Below are positions 1 to 9,888 of a stretch of 64,000 bases of DNA, one piece after another. The notes under the pieces were generated by a model. It was not told the DNA's origin and searched no databases. It saw only the letters and a list, made by a program, of their open reading frames with translations. This stretch comes from Vibrio tubiashii (lineage in GTDB: Bacteria; Pseudomonadota; Gammaproteobacteria; Enterobacterales; Vibrionaceae): contig JRWQ01000001.1 in the NCBI GenBank assembly GCA_000775715.1, positions 62,001 to 126,000 on the forward strand. The letters run 5' to 3'. Positions within the stretch are counted from its first letter, which is position 1, and every line of letters starts with the position of its first letter. The position numbers and the translations under genes were made by a program.

Positions 1-2013
1 TACTGGCTTAATTAAATAACCATTCATGCCAACGAACTCAATTTTAGACAAGGTTTCTTGGCGGTTGTCTCCGGTATGTCCAATAATTGGGATATTTGCG
101 TAATTTTGTTGCGACTTTCTTATCGTTGCAGTCGTTTCGAGGCCATTGAGTTGTGGCATCTCTAAATCCATGATGATCAAATCAATCTTCTCGTTATCAA
201 GAATGCTCAAGACCTCTTTACCATCTCCTGCCTCAGACACCTGGTAACCCTGTTTATTGAGCAAGATACTGGTTAATTGACGCATCGAAGTGTTGTCATC
301 TGCAATCAAGATACGTTTACCTTCAATCTTTGGCTTACACTTAGGAACTGCATTCCGATCTGGCTCCACGCCATCAAATATCAGCTCGTCTACTGTTTTT
401 GCCACATCGGCAAGGAAGGTCGGCTTCTCCTTGGGATAAAAGCTAATAAAGCGGCTGAATCGATTGTGATATTGATTATCGCGACTAAACAGCAGCACTA
501 TTTTCGCTTCAGTAAAGTGTAAGTTCGACTCTAACGCTAGATACTCATGTTCGCTGCACATATCTAGATCAATCAGTATTAAGTCATACTCAAACTCGAA
601 CTCTTGTTTTTCTAACGACTGTTCGAAAGTGACAATCTCGCAAGTCGCACCCGTATAGAAAGTGAACTCATTCAACCTACGGCGAGCTGACAGCTCTGCA
701 CCAACATAAAGAATCGATTTGGTTCTCAGTATTTCTCTTTTAATCTCACTAACTTCAGGTGACTGATACAAAGGAAAAGCCAGTGTAAATTGAGTCCACT
801 CGCCTAACTCAGATTCGCATCGAATCCAACCGCCGAACGATTTCATCACTCGTTTACAAAACGGTAAACCGAGTCCGTAGCTCGAAGACTTACCCGACGT
901 GTAGAAGTCCTGAAAAACAAACTTCAACTTCTCTTTCTCTATCCCAACACCATTATCCTCAAAGTGGAGGAAGTTGTATTGCTCACCGCGGCGGATGGTA
1001 ATAGCGATCTCGAACTGCTCACCATTTTGATAATAAAGTGAATTTTTCAGCAAATTATATAAAGCATATTTAAGTAAGGTATCACTACCAAAGAACTGGT
1101 AATCGTCCTCGACTATTAATTTCACTGCTTCTTTAGCATGGACACTTGGGTAGCTATAGCTAGAGAGGGATTCACGCACAATATCTTCTACCGAATAACG
1201 ACGGAAGGTGGAATGAGAGACGCGACTTTGGTCGATTGAAGTTAACAGTAGATCAATCGCTTCGTTACCATTACGAATGACTTCATCAGCTCCCACTAAC
1301 ACCTCTTTCATTCTTTCGATATCGGTTTTGTCGATTTCCACCTTGTCACCGCGAATGCTTTGCGTAGAAGGTAGAGACGAGTCAAGTACATCTACCGACG
1401 CCTTAAGTGCACTAAGAGGGTTACGCATTTCGTGGGCGATACCTGCACCAAACGATTTAGCAATCGAAACCTTCGACTCATGCTCAACTTGATTTCGAAA
1501 GTAGAACAAGTTGCCAAACACATAGGTAAAAAGAAAGATAGGAATATAGGGCCAAATGACTACAACTTCGGTTTCGACCTCGCTAGGTGCATGCTCCAAG
1601 CCATAGCTCAACAGATAAGCTACGATAACCGCCAAGGCTGCTTGCAGTAACATAACCCGTGTTTCGTGGACGAGAAGTACATGAAGAAAGATCGACGACA
1701 TGAACGACATAGCCCAAACCGTGGACCACTCATTCATAAACATCATAAACGAGAAGAAAAACGGTAAACATATCGTGATTGTCGCTAGGTAGTAATAGGG
1801 TAAATAGCGCTTAAGAGATGATGGGACATGCTGTCTGAGAGCTAAACCAAGCAGTAGAAATGCACAAAAAAACCTTAACGGCGCATTCTCATAAGGTTGA
1901 GGGTATACGTACGACCAAATGTAAAAGTATGCTGGAAAGCCCAAACAGCCCATCCATCCAACAAGCTCCAAGTTAGGGTCCGCATACTCATATATTTTTT
2001 TAGCTACATTCAT
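1..2013 (-). CDS. cqsS: CAI-1 quorum-sensing hybrid histidine kinase CqsS, 3' end outside window
   Basis: Reading leftward from an ATG at 2013 there is an uninterrupted frame of 671 codons that leaves the window within the receiver domain. The N-terminal ~175 residues hold six hydrophobic segments and closely resemble V. cholerae CqsS as I remember it (conserved PNL-LVGWMG, LGFPAY, WSTVWAMSFM, IPIFLFTYVFGNL). The phospho-acceptor His is in AHEMRNPL, about residue 194. ATP-binding motifs N-x-LLKNS, DNGVGI and GLGLPF follow, then a receiver with DLEMP and a terminal KP. The protein senses (S)-3-hydroxytridecan-4-one-type autoinducers in the inner membrane and feeds phosphate to LuxU/LuxO. An AAGGGAG lies 14 nt before the chosen ATG; an in-frame ATG at 2046 is possible. 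In V. cholerae cqsA is the neighbour, which here would lie left of the window. The position matching V. cholerae Cys170 is Phe. Confidence 0.93.
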   Translation of the reverse strand, partial: MNVAKKIYEYADPNLELVGWMGCLGFPAYFYIWSYVYPQPYENAPLRFFCAFLLLGLALRQHVPSSLKRYLPYYYLATITICLPFFFSFMMFMNEWSTVWAMSFMSSIFLHVLLVHETRVMLLQAALAVIVAYLLSYGLEHAPSEVETEVVVIWPYIPIFLFTYVFGNLFYFRNQVEHESKVSIAKSFGAGIAHEMRNPLSALKASVDVLDSSLPSTQSIRGDKVEIDKTDIERMKEVLVGADEVIRNGNEAIDLLLTSIDQSRVSHSTFRRYSVEDIVRESLSSYSYPSVHAKEAVKLIVEDDYQFFGSDTLLKYALYNLLKNSLYYQNGEQFEIAITIRRGEQYNFLHFEDNGVGIEKEKLKFVFQDFYTSGKSSSYGLGLPFCKRVMKSFGGWIRCESELGEWTQFTLAFPLYQSPEVSEIKREILRTKSILYVGAELSARRRLNEFTFYTGATCEIVTFEQSLEKQEFEFEYDLILIDLDMCSEHEYLALESNLHFTEAKIVLLFSRDNQYHNRFSRFISFYPKEKPTFLADVAKTVDELIFDGVEPDRNAVPKCKPKIEGKRILIADDNTSMRQLTSILLNKQGYQVSEAGDGKEVLSILDNEKIDLIIMDLEMPQLNGLETTATIRKSQQNYANIPIIGHTGDNRQETLSKIEFVGMNGYLIKPV

Positions 2014-2178
2014 GTATTTAAGCGCAACTCCCTTTGAGCTCTTCATCCGGTCGAGTGCCAAAGCCCGATAAATTTCGCAAGCATGAATGATGTGCCTGCC
2101 AACCTAAAAAAACTACCTAGTTATCATTATCTGCTGAGCGCAAGTAACACAGCCGCTTACGCTCAATTCTAGCTTACC

Positions 2179-5100
2179 CTACCCATGTGCACCAACAAGA
2201 TGTACCTGGCTACCTAGTCTCGATGTCTTAACGTCGATCCTAAGTGGCATCTGCTCCTTGAGTTCAGTTACGTGCGAGATCAATCCAATCATACGCCCGG
2301 TTTGCTGCAAATCTATGAGCGTTTGTATCGCTAAATCAAGAGATTCCGGATCTAAGCTGCCAAAGCCTTCATCAATGAACAGTGTATCAAGCCTAATCCC
2401 GCCACTGTATGACTGAACCACATCTGATAGCCCCAGCGCAAGTGCAAGTGCTGCCATAAATGATTCACCACCCGACAAGGTTGCGACATCACGAGTTTTA
2501 CCGGTGTAACCATCTTCAACACTTAAGTCTAGTCCTCGACCTGCAACGCCTTTAAAACCTTCTGTCTTGCGCACCAACTGATAACGACCTTTACTCATCA
2601 TGCTCAAGCGCTGCGATGCTTGAATAAGCACATCATCCAACAGCACACCTAGCACAAAACGGTGTAGGCTGATTCGGCTTCCCGTCTTACCGCTAGCCAC
2701 ATCATACAGAGTCCCGTAGACCTTGTACTCCTGCTCCAACAGTTCGTTCTTGTGGTGCAACTGTGCAATATCTTGCTGGACTTTCTCTAAGCGCTGCGCC
2801 AAAGACCTTACCATATCAAGCTCAGTTCGAACTTGTTGGTATTTTAGCTCTATCTCATTGAGTTGACGTTGCTTTTCATCAAGATCTGGCGCAACCATAC
2901 CTTTTAACTGCTCACTTAAATCTGCAATGGTCTGCTCAAGCTTGATCTTCGTTTGTTGATAGTCATTGATTGTCACTTGCCAAGACTCCAACTGCTTCAC
3001 ATCTACACGAGACTCTAAATAGTGCTGCTCTGAGCGAATCTTCGAGGCCGTTAAGTTAGACTCCCACTCAGTTTTCGCTTCTAGGCAGTGCTGCTGTGAT
3101 TCTATGAGTAACTGGTTGTTGGTCGCTATTTCACTCTCTAAGCCAACGAGCTGTATCTTCGACTGTTTTGATGCGATCTGCGCAGCTTCTAACGCTTGCT
3201 TAAGCTGCGAAATCTGCGCCTGTTGCTGTTGGTAATGATGTTGAACTACCTCAATGCTGGTGTATTGAGGCTCTATCGTGACAGTCAATTTATCCAGTTG
3301 CTGCGTTTGCATCTTAATTGCAGACTGATTGGCCGACATTGCTGATTTCAGCTCGTTAATTTTCGCCTCACCATTAATACATCTCTGGTTCAGTTCCTGA
3401 ACCGACTGTTCCATCTTAACCACATCAATGCCTGCCAGTGCTTCTAGGCGCTGTTTTTGCTCTACCAGTTGCTGAGTTAGCTGCTTAATGTCGGTTTCGG
3501 CAAGCTCTCCTAGTTCAGCTTCAACTTCAGCAAGGTGTTTGCTCTGTAAACTGATGGCGGCTTGATGTTGTTCCAGCGCATTAATGTGCAGATTAAGCTC
3601 GTCTAAGGCGATGCGCTCTTGCTGCCTAGCCACTTGTACTGACTCTTTTGATACTGGCTCGCCTTGGAATGTGGCTGGCGCTGGATGCTCATGGCTACCA
3701 CACACCGGACACGGTAAACCGTTTTCAAGCTTCTGGGCCAATAGCGCAGCCTGAGCGTTGTGCCAATTCAGTTCTAGCACATCGGCAGCCTTCTGCTTGT
3801 CCGCAAACAAGGCTTTGCTTTTCTCTACCGCTTTTTTCTTAGGTTGCAGGTCTTGCTGCAAACGCGTGATTTCCTCTTTTTGAGCGTTAAGCTTACCTAG
3901 GTCTTCAACTAACCTTTGATTGCGCAGTACTGTCGTTTCTAGGTTCGCTCTATCCGTTATGTCCTTGCGTGCTTGTTCAAGCTGTTTTGCTCCAAGCTCT
4001 GCATCGTTTTGTAGTTTTTGCTTGAGCTCAGTGTATTGATCAAGCAGCTTTTCCTGCTCCGTTCGAGTAACGGATAGCTCCCTTAACCCTTTCTCAAGCT
4101 CGGCTTTCTCAACCAGTCTCTTTTGCACTTGTTCTAACTTAAACAACGACTCGGTCAACGTCGGAATCTGTTTGGCACTCTCTTCAGCAGCTTCAGCCAA
4201 TTTGTCATCACGCTCACACGCCTGCTTCGCCTCAATCTGTTGTTTTACCAACACCGATAATTTGCTTTCAAAACCAACAACTTGTTTGGCAGACGATTGC
4301 ATATTCGCATATACAAGCTCGAGCTTTTGTGCGCTATTGGCTAACGCAATCTTAGATTCAATATCAACAATACTTGACTTGTTTTGTTGATGGGATTGCA
4401 ACAGGGTTTGAGTCTCAGTGAGCTTTTTAAACTGTTCGTCGATAGCTTTCGCTTTCAGCAATTCACTTTTAACCACATTGAGTTTTTCAAACTCGGCAGC
4501 TTCTGTTTTCTTCGCTTGCGCTAACTCCTCTTGGCGCAAGGCAAACTGCTGTTGCAACTCCTGCTCACTCGAGACCTCGGCAACTTGCAGCGCACCGCGA
4601 ATCTGGTTATCAAATTCATCTTTGGCTTTGCTAATTGTACTTGCTTTGTCTTTTAGCGCGAACTCTATTTTTTTGTATACATCGGTCTGAAAAAGCTGAC
4701 CAAAAATTGCCTCACGCTCTTTTGACGACGCTAGTAGCAGCTCTCTAAACTTACCCTGTGGCAAGACCATCACTTGACGGAACTGGGTTTCATTAAGACC
4801 AAGCAGCTCGGTAACTTCGTTTTTAACCTGAGCCGTTTTGCTAGTTACTAAAACGTCATCGCTCGTGATGTCATACAGTGACGCAGTATGCTTGCGGGTG
4901 GTCATCCCTTCACCGCGTGCTTTCGGTGCTTCTTGCTCAGGTGCTCGCGTAACTCGATAAGTTTTGCCGTTTAAGGTGAATTCTAAAGAGACTTCTGTCA
5001 GTAGGTTGGCTGCGGCTTGGTCACAGCGCATCTGCATCCCTTGGCGTTCATTACCTGTTGTCTCTCCATAGAGTGCAAAGCAGATTGCATCTAAAATCGA

Positions 5101-5226
5101 TGTTTTACCCGAACCTGTAGGGCCATTGATCAGAAACAGTGGATTGGAACCAAGCTGGGTAAAGTCAATCTCTTCTTTAATAGCAAAGGGACCAAATGCC
5201 TGCATAGTGAGTTTGATTGGTTTCAT
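2179..5226 (-). CDS. sbcC: Exonuclease subunit SbcC (Rad50-like ATPase)
   Basis: A 1015-residue SMC-like protein. Walker A is GPTGSGKT at ~35-42 and the zinc-hook CPVC is at ~505. These are separated by long Gln/Glu/Lys-rich coiled coils, and a second coiled coil runs to the C-terminal ATPase half. There the signature LSGGES is at ~915 and Walker B (LFIDEGFGSLD) at ~948. With SbcD it forms the ATP-dependent nuclease that opens hairpins and clears protein-blocked DNA ends. The start ATG is 10 bp after the sbcD stop, so the two are co-transcribed. Length is normal for the family (about 1000-1050). An imperfect hairpin between sbcC and cqsS (about 2136-2163) has no U-run, so read-through into cqsS cannot be excluded. 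Confidence 0.96.
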   Translation of the reverse strand: MKPIKLTMQAFGPFAIKEEIDFTQLGSNPLFLINGPTGSGKTSILDAICFALYGETTGNERQGMQMRCDQAAANLLTEVSLEFTLNGKTYRVTRAPEQEAPKARGEGMTTRKHTASLYDITSDDVLVTSKTAQVKNEVTELLGLNETQFRQVMVLPQGKFRELLLASSKEREAIFGQLFQTDVYKKIEFALKDKASTISKAKDEFDNQIRGALQVAEVSSEQELQQQFALRQEELAQAKKTEAAEFEKLNVVKSELLKAKAIDEQFKKLTETQTLLQSHQQNKSSIVDIESKIALANSAQKLELVYANMQSSAKQVVGFESKLSVLVKQQIEAKQACERDDKLAEAAEESAKQIPTLTESLFKLEQVQKRLVEKAELEKGLRELSVTRTEQEKLLDQYTELKQKLQNDAELGAKQLEQARKDITDRANLETTVLRNQRLVEDLGKLNAQKEEITRLQQDLQPKKKAVEKSKALFADKQKAADVLELNWHNAQAALLAQKLENGLPCPVCGSHEHPAPATFQGEPVSKESVQVARQQERIALDELNLHINALEQHQAAISLQSKHLAEVEAELGELAETDIKQLTQQLVEQKQRLEALAGIDVVKMEQSVQELNQRCINGEAKINELKSAMSANQSAIKMQTQQLDKLTVTIEPQYTSIEVVQHHYQQQQAQISQLKQALEAAQIASKQSKIQLVGLESEIATNNQLLIESQQHCLEAKTEWESNLTASKIRSEQHYLESRVDVKQLESWQVTINDYQQTKIKLEQTIADLSEQLKGMVAPDLDEKQRQLNEIELKYQQVRTELDMVRSLAQRLEKVQQDIAQLHHKNELLEQEYKVYGTLYDVASGKTGSRISLHRFVLGVLLDDVLIQASQRLSMMSKGRYQLVRKTEGFKGVAGRGLDLSVEDGYTGKTRDVATLSGGESFMAALALALGLSDVVQSYSGGIRLDTLFIDEGFGSLDPESLDLAIQTLIDLQQTGRMIGLISHVTELKEQMPLRIDVKTSRLGSQVHLVGAHG

Positions 5227-5236
5227 GGTCTGCCTA

Positions 5237-6364
5237 CTACTGATTTAGTTGCTTGATGATGTCAGAGATCGCTTTGTCTTGCTCATCGCTTAAATTGCTG
5301 TCTTGCGCCTCAAGGAAGAAATCTCGAAACATATCCACTTCACTGCGCGCCAGCTTCGCCGCCGCCATTTGCTGTTCAACGCCTACCAGCATGCCCGGTT
5401 TCTCAAGATGGAGAACATTCGGGTAGACCGCTCTTAGCTTCTCCATCGGATTGAGGATAGCGTGCTTGTCCATCAGCCGCACTAGCAAGTAGTCCTCACT
5501 GTTTGGATCAGTTTTACCTTGGGCGATGATCTCATCCAAATCACCTTCGACGATACGCATTTCATGGGGTGCTTGAAGGTCAATATGCGTTGCAGACTTA
5601 AAGCCAGACTCATCTAATTCAACCAAGGTCATGCCTTTTCTCTGGTGTTGCTCTGAAAAACTGTATTTCATCAGCGAACCAGAATAGCGGATGTACTCTT
5701 CACCCTTCTTTTGTGGCTGATGCAAATGACCAAGGGCTACATAGTCAAACGGCAGAAAATGCTCATGGCTAACCCGGTCAGAACCACCAATAGAGAGTGG
5801 TCTCTCTGATTCAGACTCAATTGCGCCATCAACAAAGCAATGAGAAATCAGAATATTCTTAGCGTCTTTATCAAATGCACTAGTTATCTCACCGCACAGC
5901 AACTTGTGCGCGTCGTCATGGGTCGATACTGGCTGTTTAAAATGGTGGCGAACAAGCTCAGGGTCATTGTACGGCATGCCATAGAAGTGAACCTTGCCAA
6001 TATCGGTCTGGAGCTCAATAGGAATTAGCATATCGGTAAAACTGGAAACGATATGTAGGCCCGAACCCGCCATTTGCTGAGCAGCAAATCCTAAACGCTC
6101 CGCGCCATCGTGGTTACCAGGAATAAGTATAATCGGTAGTTTGAGCTGCCCACACACGCGGTTTACGAACTGGTTCATCAACTCTATCGCTACTGTTGGC
6201 GGTACTGAGCGGTCGTAGACATCACCCGCAATGACCAATGCGTCGACTGAGTTAGCCTGGATATATTCAGTGATCTGTTCTAATACAACTTTTTGATCAT
6301 CTAACAATGAGACATTGTGAAATTGACGGCCAAGATGCCAGTCAGAAGTGTGGAGAAATTTCAT
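5237..6364 (-). CDS. sbcD: Exonuclease subunit SbcD (Mre11-like nuclease)
   Basis: A 375-residue calcineurin-like phosphoesterase. The metal-binding motifs appear in order: SDWHLG (D8, H10), GDVYDR (D48), GNHD (84-87), an SHCF motif and GHLH near 214. It is the nuclease partner of SbcC, giving double-strand 3'-5' exonuclease and single-strand endonuclease activity with Mn2+. The first gene of the sbcD-sbcC pair, it starts 62 bp from the terminator that closes fabH, so its promoter must lie in about 6365-6426. It is slightly shorter than E. coli SbcD (400), with the difference at the C-terminal capping region. Confidence 0.96.
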   Translation of the reverse strand: MKFLHTSDWHLGRQFHNVSLLDDQKVVLEQITEYIQANSVDALVIAGDVYDRSVPPTVAIELMNQFVNRVCGQLKLPIILIPGNHDGAERLGFAAQQMAGSGLHIVSSFTDMLIPIELQTDIGKVHFYGMPYNDPELVRHHFKQPVSTHDDAHKLLCGEITSAFDKDAKNILISHCFVDGAIESESERPLSIGGSDRVSHEHFLPFDYVALGHLHQPQKKGEEYIRYSGSLMKYSFSEQHQRKGMTLVELDESGFKSATHIDLQAPHEMRIVEGDLDEIIAQGKTDPNSEDYLLVRLMDKHAILNPMEKLRAVYPNVLHLEKPGMLVGVEQQMAAAKLARSEVDMFRDFFLEAQDSNLSDEQDKAISDIIKQLNQ

Positions 6365-6426
6365 GTAAACCTAGCACTGTTCTTGTTAGGTAAACATGAT
6401 AAGCGCAATGGGCGCTAGATAGATAC

Positions 6427-6454
6427 AAAAAGTCGCACCGGACGTGCGACTTTT
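6427..6454 (-). terminator. Intrinsic terminator after the fabH paralogue
   Basis: A 10-bp stem (AAAAGTCGCA / TGCGACTTTT) with a 7-nt loop, followed on the minus strand by a U-run. It lies 35 bp after the fabH stop and separates fabH from sbcDC. Confidence 0.8.
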
Positions 6455-6488
6455 GCTAAGTTTGCTACCTTGGCTGAATAAACTAAGC

Positions 6489-7571
6489 CTATGGACGGTT
6501 TTTGCAGTGCTCAACCGCTGCGTTGATTAGCTCTAGAGCACTCTGCTCACACGCAGGTAGCTGCGCATCACTTGCACCCAATGGCGTTACTCGGTCTCCC
6601 CATTTCACATGTGAAGCCCCCCACGTCAAACCAGCACCAAATGCAGCAAGCAGCAAGTTATCACCTGGTTTAACAAAGCCCTGCTCTAAAGACTCACATA
6701 GTGCAATCGGCACAGTCGCAGCAGAGGTATTACCATAGTTATGAATATTAACGAAGGCCTTATCTTGGCTAATTCCCGACAGATCGCACAAAGTTTGAAT
6801 AATGCGGATGTTGGCCTGATGAGGGATCACCACATCAACATCTTCGGTAGACAGTCCACTTTGGGCCAAAACACTTTGCGCCGCCGCGCCCATACCTTTT
6901 ACTGCGCGTTTGAAAATCTCTTTGCCAACAAAATTAAAGTCCCAATGACCATTATCTACGGCAAAGCGGTCCATACAGGTACCAAACTTAGGTACAGATA
7001 AAATATCACGCCCTGCTGAATCACAGCCAAGTTGAGCATTCTGCAAACCTACTTTCTGCTCAGTTCTACTTAGAACAACGGCACCAGCACCGTCGCCAAA
7101 TAAGACGGCCGTGTCACGCATCATCCAGTCGATAAAGAAAGACAGACGCTCTGCACCGATAACAATCGCGTTGTTGTAGTTGCCCGCTTGTATTAAACGC
7201 GTCGCTGTTTCCAATCCATACACAAAGCCAGTACAAGCGGCATTTAGATCAAAAGCAGCCGCAGTCGCAATACCAAGGTTTTGTGCCACTTTTGAAGCCG
7301 CGTTTGGGATTAACGAGTCAGGAGAGCAAGTCGCCAATATAATCAGATCGATATCTTCGGCAGTTTTACCAGCACAGGCTAAAGCGTGTTTTGCCGCCAC
7401 TGTCGCCATATCCGACATATTAACGTGGCTGATACGACGATTTTCAATGCCGGTACGAGTGCGAATCCACTCATCAGATGTATCTAGAAAAGTGCTTAGG
7501 TCTTCATTGGAAAGCGTTGCAGGCGGTAGGCATTTTCCCCAACCCGTAATTTCTGCATAGAAGTTTTTCAT
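6489..7571 (-). CDS. 3-oxoacyl-ACP synthase III family protein (FabH paralogue)
   Basis: A 360-residue thiolase-fold condensing enzyme with the complete KAS III triad: Cys113 in NAACTGF, His251 in IPHQAN and Asn281 in NYGNTS. KAS III joins acetyl-CoA, or another short acyl-CoA, to malonyl-ACP. It is longer than housekeeping FabH (about 317) because of inserts and a ~30-residue tail after the GASHVKWG motif. It stands alone next to trxC rather than in the fab operon, as the second fabH of vibrios does on chromosome II, so it is probably an accessory initiating synthase with a different acyl preference. Substrate choice cannot be read from the sequence. Confidence 0.9.
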   Translation of the reverse strand: MKNFYAEITGWGKCLPPATLSNEDLSTFLDTSDEWIRTRTGIENRRISHVNMSDMATVAAKHALACAGKTAEDIDLIILATCSPDSLIPNAASKVAQNLGIATAAAFDLNAACTGFVYGLETATRLIQAGNYNNAIVIGAERLSFFIDWMMRDTAVLFGDGAGAVVLSRTEQKVGLQNAQLGCDSAGRDILSVPKFGTCMDRFAVDNGHWDFNFVGKEIFKRAVKGMGAAAQSVLAQSGLSTEDVDVVIPHQANIRIIQTLCDLSGISQDKAFVNIHNYGNTSAATVPIALCESLEQGFVKPGDNLLLAAFGAGLTWGASHVKWGDRVTPLGASDAQLPACEQSALELINAAVEHCKNRP

Positions 7572-7674
7572 TTAGAGCCTTTAATTTAGTTATTTGTATC
7601 TCTTGCTTTAAACAGAGTATAACTATGCGGGACAGGTAGTGTCACCCGATAGCAATAATAACGAGAGAAATGTC

Positions 7675-8109
7675 ATGTCTACTTTTAATACACGCTGTCC
7701 ATCTTGCTTGGGCATGAATCGCGTACCCACAGAGCGCGTTTCTGAATCTCCGACGTGCGGCAAATGCAAAAACGCACTTCTTGACGGAGCTCCGGTTGAA
7801 GGCACCGAGGGTAACTTTGAAGCTATATTGAGCAGTGACACACCCGTTGTCGTCGATTTCTGGGCTCCGTGGTGTAACCCATGTGTAGGTTTTGCGCCTG
7901 TTTTTTCCGATGTTGCTGCTGAACGCGCAAAAGATGTTCGATTCGTAAAAATAGACACAGAAAGCCAACAAAGTTTGGCTGCTAAGTACCAAATTAGAAG
8001 CATCCCCACCATTATGGTATTCAAAAATGGCAAAAGAGTAGATGTTATAAATGGCGCCCTTCCTAAAGGTCAATTTGATCAGTGGCTTAATCATGCGCTA
8101 ACCAAATAA
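7675..8109 (+). CDS. trxC: Thioredoxin 2 (TrxC)
   Basis: A 144-residue cytoplasmic thioredoxin. The N-terminal zinc-ribbon has two CxxC pairs (C8/C11 and C28/C31), followed by the thioredoxin fold with active-site WCNPC (C67, C70) and the cis-Pro motif SIPT. A GTG at 7639 in the same frame would add 12 residues, but the ATG at 7675 has a GAGAGA-type ribosome site and gives the standard TrxC N-terminus beginning just before CPSC. The active-site dipeptide is Asn-Pro where E. coli TrxC has Gly-Pro. It is divergent from fabH with 103 bp between starts. Confidence 0.94.
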   Translation: MSTFNTRCPSCLGMNRVPTERVSESPTCGKCKNALLDGAPVEGTEGNFEAILSSDTPVVVDFWAPWCNPCVGFAPVFSDVAAERAKDVRFVKIDTESQQSLAAKYQIRSIPTIMVFKNGKRVDVINGALPKGQFDQWLNHALTK

Positions 8110-8306
8110 TAGTCAGTCTATTTATTCAAATTAAAGCAAGAAATTTCGCATAATTTTTCGCTTTTAACTTCACTTTATACACGCTTAATGGCGACAAATT
8201 ATTTTTGTCGTCATGGTTAATTATTTTCGTTTTACCTCTTGCCATTTTCACTCCATAGTCGCGCCGAAATTTGTTCAGTTTTACTTCAACGATCGAGGCT
8301 ACGACA

Positions 8307-9467
8307 TTGGAAAACACCCTAGTACCTGCCCCAAAGGCTCGCATTTCTGTTCCTGTGATTGCGCTTGCTCTTTATGCGGTCGCTTCAGGGTATCTAATGA
8401 GCCTTATTCCTTTAATGTTGGCTGAATATGGCATCGATGCCTCTATCGCAAGTTGGCTCGCAAGTATTTTTTATGCCGGCTTGCTCATTGGCGCTGTCGT
8501 TGTAGAGCCTATTGTCAATAAACTTGGCCACCGCAATGCATTCGTTTGGTGCTTGGTCACTTTTATCGTCACCATCATGGTATTACCCTTGCTACCAAAT
8601 GCTATCGTTTGGCTTTTCGCGCGCTTTTTGGCCGGCATTGCGGTCGCCGGTGTGTTCGTGATTGTTGAATCATGGCTACTTCACGGTGATGAGAGCGCTC
8701 GCGCAAAAAGACTTGGCCTATACATGGGGTCACTCTATGGCGGCGGCGCAATCGGCCAACTCGGTATTGGCACTATCGGCGTAACTGGCGGTGTACCCTT
8801 TATTGCAATCATAACCTTGCTGATTTTAGCGGTGGTGGTACTTGTATTTGGCGACAGCGACCAACCTGAAAACGAACAGAGCACGCCTTTGTCGCTTAAA
8901 CAGATTGGTAAGCTAAATCACGCCGCGATCATTGGCTGCGTTGTCTCTGGTCTGACTCTTGGAGCAATTTACGGACTGATGCCCATTGAGTTACAAAGCC
9001 GTGGGATTGAACACAGCGATATTGGCAGGCTAATGGCTATTGTGGTGCTAGGTGGCATGGCAGTTCAGCCGATCGTACCTTGGTTGTCAAAGTTCTTAGG
9101 CCGTACGCTGCTAATGGCTTTGTTTTGTTTATTGGGCGTCGCCGCAATTAGCTTGACCTCTATGATCGACGGCTTGCAAGGATTAGGTGGCGGGCTATTT
9201 CTACTGGGTATGGCAACCTTTGCTCTCTATCCAGTCGCGATTAACTTAGGTTGTGACAAGCTTGATGCGAGCTACATAGTTTCCGCGACTCAAGTCATGC
9301 TATTTAGCTACAGTATCGGTTCAGTCGTTGGGCCAATTGCCGCTGACTGGTTTATGGAAGGCTCTCAAGGGCTGATGGAATATCTTTTCTCTGCGCTACT
9401 CGCAACATGCCTCTATATGCTGATTGCTAGCGTTAAGACTAAACATCAAGCGGTGGCCGGTGAATAG
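8307..9467 (+). CDS. MFS transporter, YcaD-like
   Basis: A major facilitator protein of about 386 residues with twelve hydrophobic segments. It shows the MFS motif after TM2 (VEPIVNKLGHRN), an RFLAGIAVAG helix and a SLYGGGAIGQLGIG helix, as in the YcaD branch. Substrate unknown. There is no ATG near the N-terminus. The best start is the TTG at 8307, eight bases after GAGG; a TTG at 8271 would add 12 residues without a ribosome site. The gene is convergent with ygbA and shares a terminator with it. Confidence 0.82.
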   Translation: MENTLVPAPKARISVPVIALALYAVASGYLMSLIPLMLAEYGIDASIASWLASIFYAGLLIGAVVVEPIVNKLGHRNAFVWCLVTFIVTIMVLPLLPNAIVWLFARFLAGIAVAGVFVIVESWLLHGDESARAKRLGLYMGSLYGGGAIGQLGIGTIGVTGGVPFIAIITLLILAVVVLVFGDSDQPENEQSTPLSLKQIGKLNHAAIIGCVVSGLTLGAIYGLMPIELQSRGIEHSDIGRLMAIVVLGGMAVQPIVPWLSKFLGRTLLMALFCLLGVAAISLTSMIDGLQGLGGGLFLLGMATFALYPVAINLGCDKLDASYIVSATQVMLFSYSIGSVVGPIAADWFMEGSQGLMEYLFSALLATCLYMLIASVKTKHQAVAGE

Positions 9468-9484
9468 TTTACGCTAACATTTTT

Positions 9485-9509
9485 AGGGACGCTTATTGCG
9501 TCCCTTTTT
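9485..9509. terminator. Terminator between the MFS gene and ygbA
   Basis: AGGGACGC-ttatt-GCGTCCCT followed by TTTT. It ends rightward transcription of the MFS gene and overlaps the last codons of ygbA on the other strand. Confidence 0.8.
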
Positions 9510-9888
9510 GTTGCCGCTTCCTGTGATGCCGGTTAGAAGCCCCCGCCTGCGGTTTCTCTGGAACTGGCTTACGCTCATGGAGTAAATGGCGAATCGCCAA
9601 TATAGGGTGTGGCAATAGCATCCTAGGTCCTGCGTAGCGCATCACTTGACGCATCTGCTCTTTCTGCTGCGCTCTGTAGCAGTGAATTGGACACTGATTA
9701 CAGGTAGGCTTATCTTGCCCGTATGGGCAACGATCTAACTTGGTTTCAGCGTATTCGAGTAAGCTTTGACACTGACTACACAGCTGATTTTTAGTGCTGT
9801 GATGAGCACGACAGTAGATACCCATCATTGCGCGCACCGTCTTAAACTCAGTCAGCAACTCTCCACGAAGAATCTCTGAAATCGCCAT
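9493..9888 (-). CDS. ygbA: YgbA family protein (nitrous-oxide-stimulated promoter family)
   Basis: A 131-residue soluble protein matching the YgbA family: two Cys pairs (CSQCQS, then CPYG...CNQCPIHCYR) around an acidic spacer, then MRYAGPRMLL and a basic tail. The Cys-rich arrangement suggests metal or Fe-S binding. In E. coli ygbA is an NsrR-repressed gene linked to nitric-oxide stress. The ATG at 9888 has GAGAG five bases upstream; a GTG at 9900 would add four residues. The start overlaps the 3' end of the decayed GNAT gene, so the two were probably one transcript. Confidence 0.8.
   Translation of the reverse strand: MAISEILRGELLTEFKTVRAMMGIYCRAHHSTKNQLCSQCQSLLEYAETKLDRCPYGQDKPTCNQCPIHCYRAQQKEQMRQVMRYAGPRMLLPHPILAIRHLLHERKPVPEKPQAGASNRHHRKRQQKGTQ

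Noticed and set aside
4172..4690. Open frames antisense to sbcC (and similar antisense frames inside other genes)
   Set aside because: They mirror the biased codons of long coiled-coil or conserved genes and have no ribosome sites or family features.
8126..8344. Minus-strand open frame between trxC and the MFS gene
   Set aside because: It overlaps the MFS start and ribosome site, is low in complexity and has no family pattern.
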